Assembly (NCBI GenBank): GCA_037176885.1
Contig: JAWWNJ010000143.1
Coordinates: forward strand, 248,001 to 312,000
Reading direction: 5' to 3'
Origin: Favolaschia claudopus
Lineage: Eukaryota > Basidiomycota > Agaricomycetes > Agaricales > Mycenaceae
Length of the DNA: 64,000 nucleotides
Shown one piece after another: positions 1 to 10,000 of the stretch (the first letter of the stretch is position 1; the number at the start of each line of letters is the position of its first letter). The notes beneath the pieces are model-generated. The model ran no database searches. It worked only from the letters and a program-made list of their open reading frames with translations, and was not told the DNA's origin. The position numbers and the translations under genes are program-made.

Positions 1-194
1 TCCAAATCATGATATCTTTTCCGAAATATTGTGTCTTCGCCCTGTCGTAATTTATTTCTGTCTATGTCTATTGCCCACGTCCTTGCCAAACTTCTTGCTT
101 CTTGCCAATCACGATCAGTTGCCTGTAAATCCGACCTTTAACTTTGACTGTATGGCGATCTCGCTCTTTGATCTTGCCCTTTCTTTAATCCCTC

Positions 195-931
195 ATGGCT
201 TCCGCGCCCTCCCCGACATTCGACAACTTTCAGCAGCCATATCGTGCGTCTTTGGCTCCCGTTGAAGTGGTCCTAGTTAACTCGCCGGCAGAACAAGGCT
301 TACCTCTGCTCTCCCTTCCCCCTGGTCCACCCGAAACTGACGACGAGATAACCGAAATGACTGTCTCGGTCAAGCTGCGCGTTCCCGAACGTCCAGTTCC
401 CTTCGTTTCGCTGTACTTGCTAACACTTTGATAACAGAAGTATCCAGGTCAGCAGTACGGTCTGTTGTACGCCACCTGCAGCACTACGCGGCGTACCGTC
501 CGAGTCCCGCATGACTATGGAGTGGAGAAGATTGAATCCACCGACGACGTACTCACCAGCATCTACGTCCCCTCCAACGCACCTCCGAATCTTAAGGACA
601 CCAGCCGTGGGCGCTATCGTGTTGATACCTTTGGGGGCATCAAACTTCCCTACGCCTATACCATATTTTACGCTCCGCAGACAGACTTGCCGCCGAACAC
701 CCTTCTGAATGAATGTCCGCCTGTTAAGCAGGCAGGCGTTCCCTGGTACGGCAACATTTTGGTCATGCGACATGGGAGCAGAAAGGCGGTCATCAACGTC
801 AAGGAGTGCGACGCGCTTCTGGTCGATGTCATTGTGGCTAGGTATGGTCTTTCCTGTTACAAGGGCGTTGCGAGTAATACTGACATTCTATGGTTCTGTC
901 TAGTCTAATCGCCTCGAAGTCGTTGTGCTGA
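195..931 (+). CDS. Conserved-looking hypothetical protein, three exons
   Basis: Exons 195-395, 438-841 and 904-931 join in frame across two short introns (396-437 with a GCTAACAC branch site, and 842-903). The product is about 210 residues. It has no signal peptide, membrane segment or domain that I recognise. The N-terminal ~65 residues are Pro/Ser-rich and acidic (PPGPPETDDE). The rest is an ordered-looking region with motifs such as YPGQQYGLLYAT and VPWYGNILVMRHGS. The last exon adds only nine residues, so the 3' end is the least certain part of the model. I cannot assign a function. Confidence 0.6.
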
Positions 932-2147
932 AGTCGTTGTGCAATCCAGACTCGATTCGACACGCAGCAACCTTAATTTTCTTACTTCCTATTTTCTGTC
1001 TCTGTTGTGTCTTGAGTGGTATTGTGTTGCGTTGAGTCGTGTTAAGACTATTACAAAAAAAAATTGCGGCGATTCTGCCATTGTTTATTTCCACACACAA
1101 AAACACGATTCTTCAAGTCCCACTGAACCCGTATATATCGGTGAGTTCTCCGTTGTCCACTTTGTTTTGTTTCAGATTTTCGGAACCAGCAATCCAGATC
1201 TGGTTCCTGGGCTGGACGCAATAACCAGCGGGTCAGGTCAAAATCTCAGTATCTCGGGTCGTTGTTATTCGCATTTGGACCTCTGGTTTCGATGAGGACC
1301 GTGTCCAGGAGGTCTGTTTCGGCTATGACGAGGAGTACCGGAATTCTGATTCGTGTTTTGCAGTTTCGTTCTTCTGGTTTCAATGAGGACCAATGAGGAC
1401 TGTCCAGGACGTCCGTTCGAGGTAGGCCGACGCATGACTATGCTGTCATTCTTTATTCCGGTACTTCGGAATTCTGATTCAGGATTTGCAGTTTCGTTCC
1501 TCCTCGCTTCCTCCGGTTTCGAAGAGGTTCGTGTCCAGGAGGTCTGTTTCGAGGTAGGCGGACGCGTCGACTATGCTGTTATTCCGGTACTTCGGAATTC
1601 TGATTCAGGATTTGCAGTTTCGTTCCTTCTCGCTTCCTCTGGCTTCCTCTGGTTGCGACGAGGTCCGTGTCCAGGAGGTCTGTTTCCGACCGTACAATGG
1701 AGTTATAATTTCAGGGCAAAGGTTGTTGGGAATGTAATATGAGGACTGTTCCGAGATCTGCACAGAAAAAAGGCACGAGCCTTGGACAACTAGACAACAA
1801 TCCGAGCACCCGGGTTTCCGCTTCAGAGTTGTAAGACAACTTCTTCTGGATATCATTCCTGCGCGCCGATTTACCGAGATCGACAGGGCTTGTACTGGAA
1901 TGCCCGGATAGCGGAAGACAATCGCCTCATTCTTGTAGGATTTGTTCGTACTTTCTTCCTCCGAAGAGCAGATATGGAACTTTGTGGATAGAGCACTGTC
2001 AGTGTGCAGTCGTTAACTGGCTTCTTTTTCTAATATTTTGTGAAAACCTTGTGCGTGCTTCTCTTCGTTCGACGTTCGCTGCCTGCCTGCTTGCCAGGGC
2101 AAAACTGCCAAGAGGATACTTGACTAACAGGATGAATTGATTCGGCC
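932..2147. other. Intergenic stretch with a diverged tandem repeat
   Basis: Apart from the repeat at 1270-1690 I see no supportable gene here. The open frames are short, overlap on both strands and mostly follow the repeat. Confidence 0.5.
1270..1690 (+). repeat. Imperfect tandem repeat, about 3-4 units of 110-130 bp
   Basis: The block containing 'ccggtacttcggaattctga', a 'tttgcagtttcgttc' segment and 'gtccaggaggtctgtttc' recurs around 1340, 1460 and 1590, with partial copies at each side. Units differ by small indels and substitutions. The open frame across it is a by-product of the repeat. Confidence 0.7.
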
Positions 2148-2230
2148 ATGGCGGACGAGCCAGTTCTCCCATTTTTTCTCCCTTGCAATATGGCGCAAAC
2201 TATTAATGTTCCTGACGACGACCTGGTTTG
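2148..2230 (+). pseudogene. 5' part of a small host ORF split by the LTR element
   Basis: An ATG at 2148 opens a frame that runs up to the insertion point. If the element and one copy of the GTTTG target duplication are removed, the frame continues through 14957-15158 to a TAG, 94 codons in all. The tail is Pro/Ser-rich (PFPPGDPLRSSSS). I recognise no family. The gene may have had introns, because GTTTGTTTCAG at the junction resembles a 3' splice site. It may also be a chance ORF. Confidence 0.35.
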
Positions 2231-2720
2231 TGTAAGGCCTAAGCTTATAACCCCAGGGACTATAACAATTTTACTTACCATGATATCCTTTTTTACGACG
2301 TATCTTGTACTTTTAGTAAAATGCGCGCTGTCATCGTCACTATGTGACAATGACAGCCTGATCGTGTGAATTCATTCTTCTTTTTACCCAAAACAGTCAC
2401 CTACTCAGCCTCTTAAAGCGCCGTCGAGTAACTCCGGGCTTTAGGGAGGCACAGGTGTGTTGAAGGAACTGAATAATCATTGAAGGTAAGCAGCCTTATC
2501 TTCTCTAAATACTAACGGCTGCTAGTTACTCCTTATCTGTGCCCATCTCGACAATCTCTTCTTGAAACTTTCGAAAGAGATCCCTTTAGTACAGTTTATA
2601 GCGTGAATATTCGCCTGTAAACTGTACCTTCAATAAATTGGACCGTCTTTGGGTCTATACCACAAAACTCGACTCCTGCCGCTGGTCTGACTGAAACCCA
2701 TCAGCGAGCCACGTCTCGCA
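2231..2720 (+). repeat. 5' LTR (490 bp)
   Basis: Starts TGTAAGGCCT and ends CACGTCTCGCA. It holds an intron-like segment (2486-2525), a perfect 9 bp inverted repeat TACAGTTTA/TAAACTGTA (2590-2598 and 2618-2626, 19 nt loop) and an AATAAA hexamer at 2632-2637. The hexamer is placed where a polyadenylation signal would be expected. The identical copy is at 14462-14951. Confidence 0.95.
2486..2525 (+). other. Candidate 40 nt spliceosomal intron inside the LTR
   Basis: GTAAGC donor, a consensus TACTAAC branch site and a TAG acceptor lie within 40 nt. This matches the short introns of neighbouring genes. The same segment sits at 14717-14756 in the 3' LTR. If it lies downstream of the transcription start, the leader of the genomic RNA could be spliced. 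Whether it is used cannot be told from sequence. Confidence 0.45.
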
Positions 2721-2723
2721 AAG

Positions 2724-2741
2724 TGGACACATTGGGAACTT
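2724..2741 (+). other. Probable primer binding site
   Basis: TGGACACATTGGGAACTT begins 3 nt after the 5' LTR and starts with the TGG expected opposite a tRNA CCA end. The second gypsy element has a related sequence, TGGGACAACCCAGGGAACTT, just after its probable LTR near 59679. I cannot name the primer tRNA. Confidence 0.4.
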
Positions 2742-3186
2742 CAGTCTGGCTGATCAGCGCAGACCTACCTCGTCCCAAGGCTCTCGTGGTCGAGGATCTC
2801 ACTCCCGATTACCGTCGATCTCGCGCAAAAACCCGAGTAGAGACGCTCGACCTAAAGAGCCGTCAGCGGGAGGAATTCCGGCAACGGATCAAGATCCCGC
2901 TCCTCCGACTTCCCGTTCCGCTACTCGTTCCGCTTCTCCGATCAAACACTCTTCTGGTTTCTGGACGCCTAGCGGACGTTCTCCATATACGAGAGTCATC
3001 GACGTGGCTCTTACTCCTCTTGGTCTCCGACGCGTAGACACTCGACAAGGAGTTAGCGCTCCTGCATCTCCAAAGAAGCTCGTGCAAAACTCAGAGTCGG
3101 ATTTGGGATCGAGACCTCTATTTCCTTCGAAAACTCCAGACCCAGAACTTCTTCTTTCAGACATCTCCTTACAATCAGGACTTCTG

Positions 3187-5868
3187 ATGTCTTCACCTGT
3201 TAAACCGTCCCAAACTGCTGGCCCATCTGTGTCTTCAGCCTCGCAGGCTTACGAGGAAGCGTCTTTTCATAGTTCCATGGAAGAGACTAGAGCCAGAGCT
3301 GCGAGAGAGATTGAGGAGTTGATGGCCAGTTACAGCAGCGTGCCGGTTGGAGGACTTTCGTTGGAACAAAAGTGTTTTGAAATTCTCAATAAGAAGGAAT
3401 TGACGCTTACCGACGTCTTGGATCGCGGAACTTTCACGGGTCCTCCTAGCGTACAGAGAGTCAATGAGCGGTTCGGGGTAATATACGTGTATCAGACGCA
3501 GATAGAACTGATCATTCGGGATCTCCAAACTACGATTCTGAACGCTTCGGCATTGGTTCCTGGACGTACCTCATTCTTCAAGATTGACCCACATCGTGCG
3601 CTTATGTCGAATTTAAGGGGGTCGAATTCATTGGGCGACTTGCAAGCCGCTTGGGCAGCTCTCAGAAGCAGAGTGGACTTAGGTCAACGTACCTTGCTCA
3701 AGTATTATTCGGAATGCACGCCTCAAATGGAGTCCAGTATACCTTTATCCCCTACTTCGACGGCGGAAGAAATATACACCAACTTTCCCAAGACTACTAA
3801 TCCAAGCGTAAGCTTGAATTACCTTTATGAACGGGTCCCACACATGGCAAAAATCTGGCCGGCTGAATATCGTCCTCCTGGGAATAAGATAGGAGACGTT
3901 ACACTAGTTCCTAAGGATCTCAGTGAAGCCTTTCCCCCGCGATCTCCTGAAGAGCGTCCTTCCACTTTCTTCTACACGGAGGACGGACAACGTAGGGAGT
4001 TTGTTCCCGCGGAGGGTGCCAGTTTTGGCAATGCTGGTTTCGTGTTGCCGCCTCCTGAACCTAAAGGCAAAGGGAAAGCTGTTGAAATAGCGGACGAATC
4101 CGAAGAACAAATCGTATTACCTAGAAGATCAATTTCGAAGGAAATCCCTAAGTTTCCTGGATCCTATGAGCCGTCCCACTTCAATCTAGCCAACGTTAAG
4201 ACGGGATTGCTGAGCTCAGGTGTACAGCTCAAGGATGCGTCGAATTTCTTCCTGCCAAACTACTCCAGCAAACCGTTCCCTGGGTCTACCGTACCCGAGT
4301 CGTATTTTCCTAACCCTTTGAAAGGAATGGCTACGGGTTCAGCATACAACTTTCCTGCTGATTCCATAAGTCAGGCCGTAAGAGGACCGCGCTTCGCACC
4401 TGTTCCTACGAATACCGTCCGCTACGATTTGCCAGGGACAGGCGGCGGTCCGAATCTCCCTGCGGATCCAACGGGTCAAGACGACCCTCCCCAAAGAGAT
4501 AGGGATCCGGTGGATGATCGTCCGCGCAATGAAGGAGCTGCCCCACAAGGGGGTGGAGGTCCGCCAGACGATGATGATGATGGAGATGATGGAAACGGTC
4601 CGAACAACGGACGCCGCGAACATCCTCCTCGTCGGCCAAATCGTAACGGGCCACCACCGGGAAACGGTAACGGTGGTAATCCCTTCTTCCCTATGCCTCC
4701 AGCTCCTCCTCCTGGAGGAGGAGGTGGTGGCGGAGGCGGAGACGGAAATGGAGGCGGGGGATACTTTGACACCAGGTTCCCTTACATCGCTCCTGGGGCT
4801 CCCTACGGTACCTTAGTCCCGACTATAGAACCTAAGTTGAAATTCGAATCCATACCTGAATGGGATGGTAATTGGGAGACGGCCATGGACTATTTCTGGG
4901 ATGTGAGTCAAGTCGCCATGTTGATGGGTTGGCTCCCCAAGGCATTGGGATACTGGTTGCCGTCTAGATTGAAGAAAGGATCCCCTGTGCACATGTGGTT
5001 TTCAACTCTTCCGTCCATGAGACAAGCTGCGATGCGAGAGCATTACCTTGTTTACCTCCAAGAAATCAAGGACCGATACCTCGGACGAAAATGGCAGCTT
5101 CAGAAGAATATTGAGTTCGAGAACCATGCGTTTAGACAGAAAGGTCACGAACATGAGACTCCGCAAATGTTTTTCGGCAGGCGAGTCCGAGCGGTCAGAA
5201 TGCTCGCCAACTCGGATGACGGAGGACCGCTGGAAGTTCAGCTAGTGATGCGCAAGGCACCTCTTCGATGGAGTTCGATTCTTATTCTCGAGAATATTTC
5301 GTCGACGGAGGAACTGTTTGACAAAATCAATGAGCATGATGAAGCTCTGGTTGATGCTGCCAAGTCCACCCCTTCTGAAATTGTCACACCGCACAATCTC
5401 GAATCTCTTCTTCGCCGGATGGGATATCGTCCTCTTCCACCATCGCGCTTTAACCGACGTACGGTGAATTCAACGGAGCAGGAAATTAGCAAAGAGGAGA
5501 ACAGCTCGCCTGAAATCGTGGAGAACGAAGTTTCCGGAGGAGATGAAGGAGGGGTAGAGACATTACGAGTTGCCTTTCAGACGTTAAAAAGGAGGCAGCG
5601 TCCTCCTCCTAAAGGAGGGTATCCGTTTGCAAAAAATGATCATGTTACCACCAAAATGGGTAGACTCCCACCTTCTCCTTGCAAAGTGTGCGGGAGTAAC
5701 AACCACTGGGATCGTGAATGTCCAGATTGGAACATATATCTGGAAAGACAGAATCGTTCAGCTAACGCGGTATCATCTTTGGACGCACCTGCAGAGGAAT
5801 CGGAGATGATGTATCATAGTGCGTACAGCGTACTTCTTGATGATCGTCTTGCGCAAGAGGCTTTTTGA
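3187..5868 (+). CDS. gag: Gag polyprotein of the chromovirus
   Basis: The first ATG of the leader (3187) gives 893 residues. The frame is open without a stop back to 2695, and that stretch looks coding (Ser/Arg/Pro-rich), so a non-AUG or spliced start is possible. In order: a Ser/Thr-rich N-terminus, a flexible Pro/Gly/Asp/Asn-rich linker with Gly runs at about residues 415-528, a helical capsid-like region at about 548-728, and one CCHC zinc knuckle (C-x2-C-x4-H-x4-C, CKVCGSNNHWDREC) near residue 831. It packages the RNA and forms the particle. The frame ends at a TGA that overlaps the protease frame shifted by -1. Confidence 0.85.
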   Translation: MSSPVKPSQTAGPSVSSASQAYEEASFHSSMEETRARAAREIEELMASYSSVPVGGLSLEQKCFEILNKKELTLTDVLDRGTFTGPPSVQRVNERFGVIYVYQTQIELIIRDLQTTILNASALVPGRTSFFKIDPHRALMSNLRGSNSLGDLQAAWAALRSRVDLGQRTLLKYYSECTPQMESSIPLSPTSTAEEIYTNFPKTTNPSVSLNYLYERVPHMAKIWPAEYRPPGNKIGDVTLVPKDLSEAFPPRSPEERPSTFFYTEDGQRREFVPAEGASFGNAGFVLPPPEPKGKGKAVEIADESEEQIVLPRRSISKEIPKFPGSYEPSHFNLANVKTGLLSSGVQLKDASNFFLPNYSSKPFPGSTVPESYFPNPLKGMATGSAYNFPADSISQAVRGPRFAPVPTNTVRYDLPGTGGGPNLPADPTGQDDPPQRDRDPVDDRPRNEGAAPQGGGGPPDDDDDGDDGNGPNNGRREHPPRRPNRNGPPPGNGNGGNPFFPMPPAPPPGGGGGGGGGDGNGGGGYFDTRFPYIAPGAPYGTLVPTIEPKLKFESIPEWDGNWETAMDYFWDVSQVAMLMGWLPKALGYWLPSRLKKGSPVHMWFSTLPSMRQAAMREHYLVYLQEIKDRYLGRKWQLQKNIEFENHAFRQKGHEHETPQMFFGRRVRAVRMLANSDDGGPLEVQLVMRKAPLRWSSILILENISSTEELFDKINEHDEALVDAAKSTPSEIVTPHNLESLLRRMGYRPLPPSRFNRRTVNSTEQEISKEENSSPEIVENEVSGGDEGGVETLRVAFQTLKRRQRPPPKGGYPFAKNDHVTTKMGRLPPSPCKVCGSNNHWDRECPDWNIYLERQNRSANAVSSLDAPAEESEMMYHSAYSVLLDDRLAQEAF
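5861..5868 (+). other. Candidate -1 frameshift site at the gag stop
   Basis: Gag ends GCT TTT TGA. Because five T's precede the GA, the last Phe tRNA can re-pair with TTT one base upstream and continue TTG AAT in the protease frame. The protease frame is closed until 5843, so the overlap is only about 25 nt and sits exactly on this site. The second gypsy element has the same arrangement at 62255-62264. Confidence 0.5.
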
Positions 5869-7058
5869 ATTCGGCCGTGGGGAGCACGTCTCTACAAGAC
5901 GGATTCTCCCCTCGTAAGCCCAACCTGGATAAGAATAACGTCAATGGTATAATCGATTCGGACGCCTCGCGAGATAGGGGGACCGCGGATCCTCCTCTAA
6001 AAATTCGTTCCGCTAGAAAAGTTGAAATGTTGGAAGTGGAAGACGAACATTGGGAGCAACAAGCGAAGATGCCTAAAGCGCGTTTCGGGTTGTTGATCGA
6101 AGACCCTGGGGAGGACAATAGTTTCGAGGAGAACCCGATCGGAGAATCCCAAGCAGACTGTCGTAAGGAAGTCAGATTAGGACAGGTTGAGCAGACGAGT
6201 CCTGTCGCAGAAGCCGACTACGCAACAGAAGAACCTCCCCCGTTACCGGATTCAACGCCTTTACGGCTCTCACCAAAAAGGAGTCCGAAGCCGGGAGATT
6301 CAGCTATAGGAGTATCAGTTCTGGCTGTAAAAGGATGGGTAGGAACTTTGGACCAACCTCAAGTGGATCTGCGTCTGGATTCTGGCGCAGATATTTCGCT
6401 GATTTCGGAGGATTTTTATAACAGTCTGATTCATAAGCCTCCCATTCGACGTGGTCGACCGATGAGCTTAGCTCAGCTTACCGACAAATCCACTCGAGTC
6501 CAAGGGTATGTGAAATTGAAACTCTTCATATCCACTGTGGAACAGGATCTGTTGGAAACGGAAGTAGAGTGTTACGTGGTCAAAGGGATGAGCGTACCAA
6601 TGCTGCTCGGAGAGGACTATCAGCTGGGCTACGAATTACATGTCGCACGAAACGTGGAATCCGGGACGAAAGTCTTCTTTGGCACAGGCAGGCACGAAGT
6701 TACTGCAACCGGGATAGGATCCTTCCCTGGGAGAGCAGAAGCTCAGTCATTAGCGTCTAACCTGACCTTGCACGCTAAAACGGTGTCAATCGCGAAAGCT
6801 CACCGGAGAGAAAAAGCGCGCAGGCATAGACGGAAAGCTAGAAACGGAGCAGATCAAAAAATCATTCGCGCTGCTGAAGACTACCGGATCAGGGCTAACG
6901 AGACAAAGCTAATTCGAGTAGAGGGGGACTTCAGTGAAGACAAGGAATGGGTGGTAGAACGTACTCTTCTCGCCAATTCAGAGCTGTGCCCAACACTCTC
7001 ATTTCAGCTCGAGACCCACGCGTTTCTGTTAGCAACACGAGCAATTCTCCTCGCATGA
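5865..7058 (+). CDS. Retropepsin-type aspartic protease region
   Basis: This frame is entered from gag by a -1 shift and has no ATG near its start, so it is probably read only as a fusion. About 397 codons. The active-site motif LRLDSGADISLIS lies about 170 codons in, followed by a typical retropepsin continuation (MLLGEDYQLGYELHV). The last ~40 codons overlap the pol frame. The C-terminal segment with DKEWVVERTLL resembles the linker that in related elements leads straight into RT. Confidence 0.8.
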   Translation: MNSAVGSTSLQDGFSPRKPNLDKNNVNGIIDSDASRDRGTADPPLKIRSARKVEMLEVEDEHWEQQAKMPKARFGLLIEDPGEDNSFEENPIGESQADCRKEVRLGQVEQTSPVAEADYATEEPPPLPDSTPLRLSPKRSPKPGDSAIGVSVLAVKGWVGTLDQPQVDLRLDSGADISLISEDFYNSLIHKPPIRRGRPMSLAQLTDKSTRVQGYVKLKLFISTVEQDLLETEVECYVVKGMSVPMLLGEDYQLGYELHVARNVESGTKVFFGTGRHEVTATGIGSFPGRAEAQSLASNLTLHAKTVSIAKAHRREKARRHRRKARNGADQKIIRAAEDYRIRANETKLIRVEGDFSEDKEWVVERTLLANSELCPTLSFQLETHAFLLATRAILLA

Positions 7059-10000
7059 TCCGTAAAGGGGAGATCATAGGAATGCTTCAAGATCCGCAGG
7101 AGTTTTTCGATTCACCCAAGACTGAGAAGGACCTACAGCTCTTTGTCAAGCACGCCTCTTTAGTTTCGTCGCTAATTCAAGCGAACCTGGACTCTGGCAA
7201 GAACGAGGTCAAGACGTCGAATCTAAGATCTAGCAATGACAGACCTTTGGATCCCATTATCCGCACCGACTTTGGGTCTGGAGTATCGCCAGAAGAAGAG
7301 AATAGGAAAAGAGGAGTGCACGTGCGAGATCTCAATGGAAACTTGGCTTCACCGATATTCCCTATTCAGGAAGAAACCGAAAGCGAAAACGATGATCAAG
7401 GTCCCAAGACGGCAGCTTTCCCTGACAATACGGAGTACCCTTCGTCAAAAATGGAGGAACTTCTGGATGTCGGCTCCTTACCTGAGAGCTTAAGACCTAA
7501 AGCTTGGGATATGCTCAGACGCAGGGTCAAAGCATTCGGGTTTGATGGACGGCTAGGACATTTGGATGCTCAAGCTAAAATCAGGGTCAAAGAGAATGTC
7601 GACCCCATTGCAGTCCCAATGTACGGCAGCTCACCGCAAAAGAGAGAGGTCATAGACGCACAACTTGACAAATGGTTCCAACAGGGCGTGATTGAGCCCT
7701 CCATTAGCCCTTGGAGCGCGCCCGTGGTTATTGCTTATCGCAACGGCAAGCCGCGATTTTGCGTCGACTATTGCAAATTGAATGCTGTGACCATTGCTGA
7801 TGAATTCCCCATACCTCGTCAAACCGAAATCTTGTCATCATTGTCGGGTGCTCAAGTACTATCATCCCTTGATGCTCTGGCGGGTTTTAATCAGTTGGAG
7901 ATAGCCCCAGATGATGTGGAAAAAACAGCTTTTCGGACCCATAGAGGATTAGCGCAGTTTCGTCGAATGCCGTTTGGTCTAAGGAATGGGCCGCCTATTT
8001 TTCAGCGGATTATGCAAGGGATCTTGGCGCCTTACCTATGGCTATTCTGTCTAGTGTATATCGATGACATCGTGGTATATTCGAAGACTTACGAGGACCA
8101 CATAGAGCACTTGGACAAAGTGCTAGGAGCAATTGAGAAAGCGGGGGTGACCTTATCTCCGAACAAATGTCACCTCTTCTACTCGTCAATATTGCTGCTT
8201 GGCCATAAAGTGTCCAGGTTGGGGTTGTCGACGCACGCGGAAAAGGTTCAAGCCATTATGGAATTGGAACGTCCGCGGAAACTTTCGCAACTGCAGGGTT
8301 TTCTAGGAATGATTGTCTATTTTTCATCGTTCATCCCGTTCTACGCGAGTATCTGCGCACCATTGTTCAAACTCCTTAGGAAAGGTGCGAAGTGGTGCTG
8401 GGGAGACGATGAGGAATACGCGTTCAGAGCTGCGAAAGAAGCTCTTCAGTCAGCTCCTCTGCTAGGGCATCCAATTGAAGGCTTACCTTATCGTCTGTAT
8501 ACCGACGCCTCGGACGAAGCAGCGGGAGCAGCCTTGCAACAAGTCCAGCCGATACGGGTCGGTGACTTGAAAGGCACGAAGGCATATGAAAAACTTGAAG
8601 CAGCTTTCTCAGCGGGATTACCTCCTCCGAAATTGGTGACAAAGATATCGTCGAAGACCAACGACACGGACTACGTAGACTCTTGGGGGGCATCATTGGA
8701 TGACTCCGTGGTTCACGTGGAAAGAGTAATTGGGTACTGGTCGCGATCTTTCAAGGGCGCGGAGACGCGCTACTCGACGACCGAGCGAGAAGCTTTGGCA
8801 GCCAAGGAGAGCCTGATCAAATTTCAGCCCTTCGTGGAGGGAGAAAAGATCTTGCTGGTTACGGATCACTCAGCATTACAGTGGGCTAGGACCTATGAGA
8901 ACGCAAACAGGAGATTAGCCGCATGGGGGGCTGTATTTTCAGCCTACGCACCGGGGTTGGAAATCATTCACCGTCCAGGTCGCGTACATTCAAACGTGGA
9001 CCCTCTCAGTCGTCTGCCGCGAGCTCCGCCTGTCCATGTTTCTCCGATATCGGAAGGATCCAAACCTATTCAGATGTCAAACGATTTGAAGGACGCCCAA
9101 GAATCTTGGACGGACCGGACTCCTGCGGAAAGAGCGACATTTTTCGCGTGGACTTTGGACGACGCGCTGGAAGGTAGAGCGAGTTCTTTCGCCATCACTC
9201 GAAGTCAAGGCAGAGTGACGGATGGAGCTCCTAAAGACCTACCGCGATCAGATGAAGACAAACGTCGCAAAGCCGCTCCCTGCTCGGATTATGAAGAGGA
9301 ACCGAGACCTCCTTTGCCTGCTTCGCAACTCATGGACATCTCTGCTCCTTTGGCAATACCGAGCATCGAGACTGGGGGGGGTAAAGCGGATATTCAGGCA
9401 GAACTTCGTCAAAATAAAGCGGATATTCACGCAGATCTTCGTCAAAAGCCAGCGTTCGTTCAGTCTGAGCTAGGGAACGAAGAGGAGCTAGATACCTTGG
9501 AACCGTCATTGGAGTACTGGGGGGCTCTAAATCCTCCTCCTAACATCAATATCGGGATAAGCGAAGAACTGAGGCAATCATGGATACGGGCTTACAATGA
9601 AGATCTTGAATTTCGTGCAATTATGAAGCAGGAAGATGTCGTCAGAGGAACGTGGAAACCAGGACAGCGATTCTTCAAGTCGAAAGACGGATTGCTACTC
9701 TTCAGGGATGCGGACTATCATCCACGTCTGTGTGTCCCTAAGTCAAAAAGAAGAGAAGTAATTATAGAAGCTCACGAATCACCGGCGCAATCTCCTCATA
9801 CAAGCCCCGAACGTTTATGGGACAAGCTTAGTTCTAAGTTTTATTGGAGGAGAATGAAGCTGGATATTGAAGATTTCGTGTTGTCGTGCGACATCTGCCA
9901 GAAGATCAAATCAAGAAACTTCACAAGATTCGGATTCCTTACGCCTAATCCCATTCCATCGCGCCCTTATGAATCGATCTCGTTGGACTTGATTGTGAAT

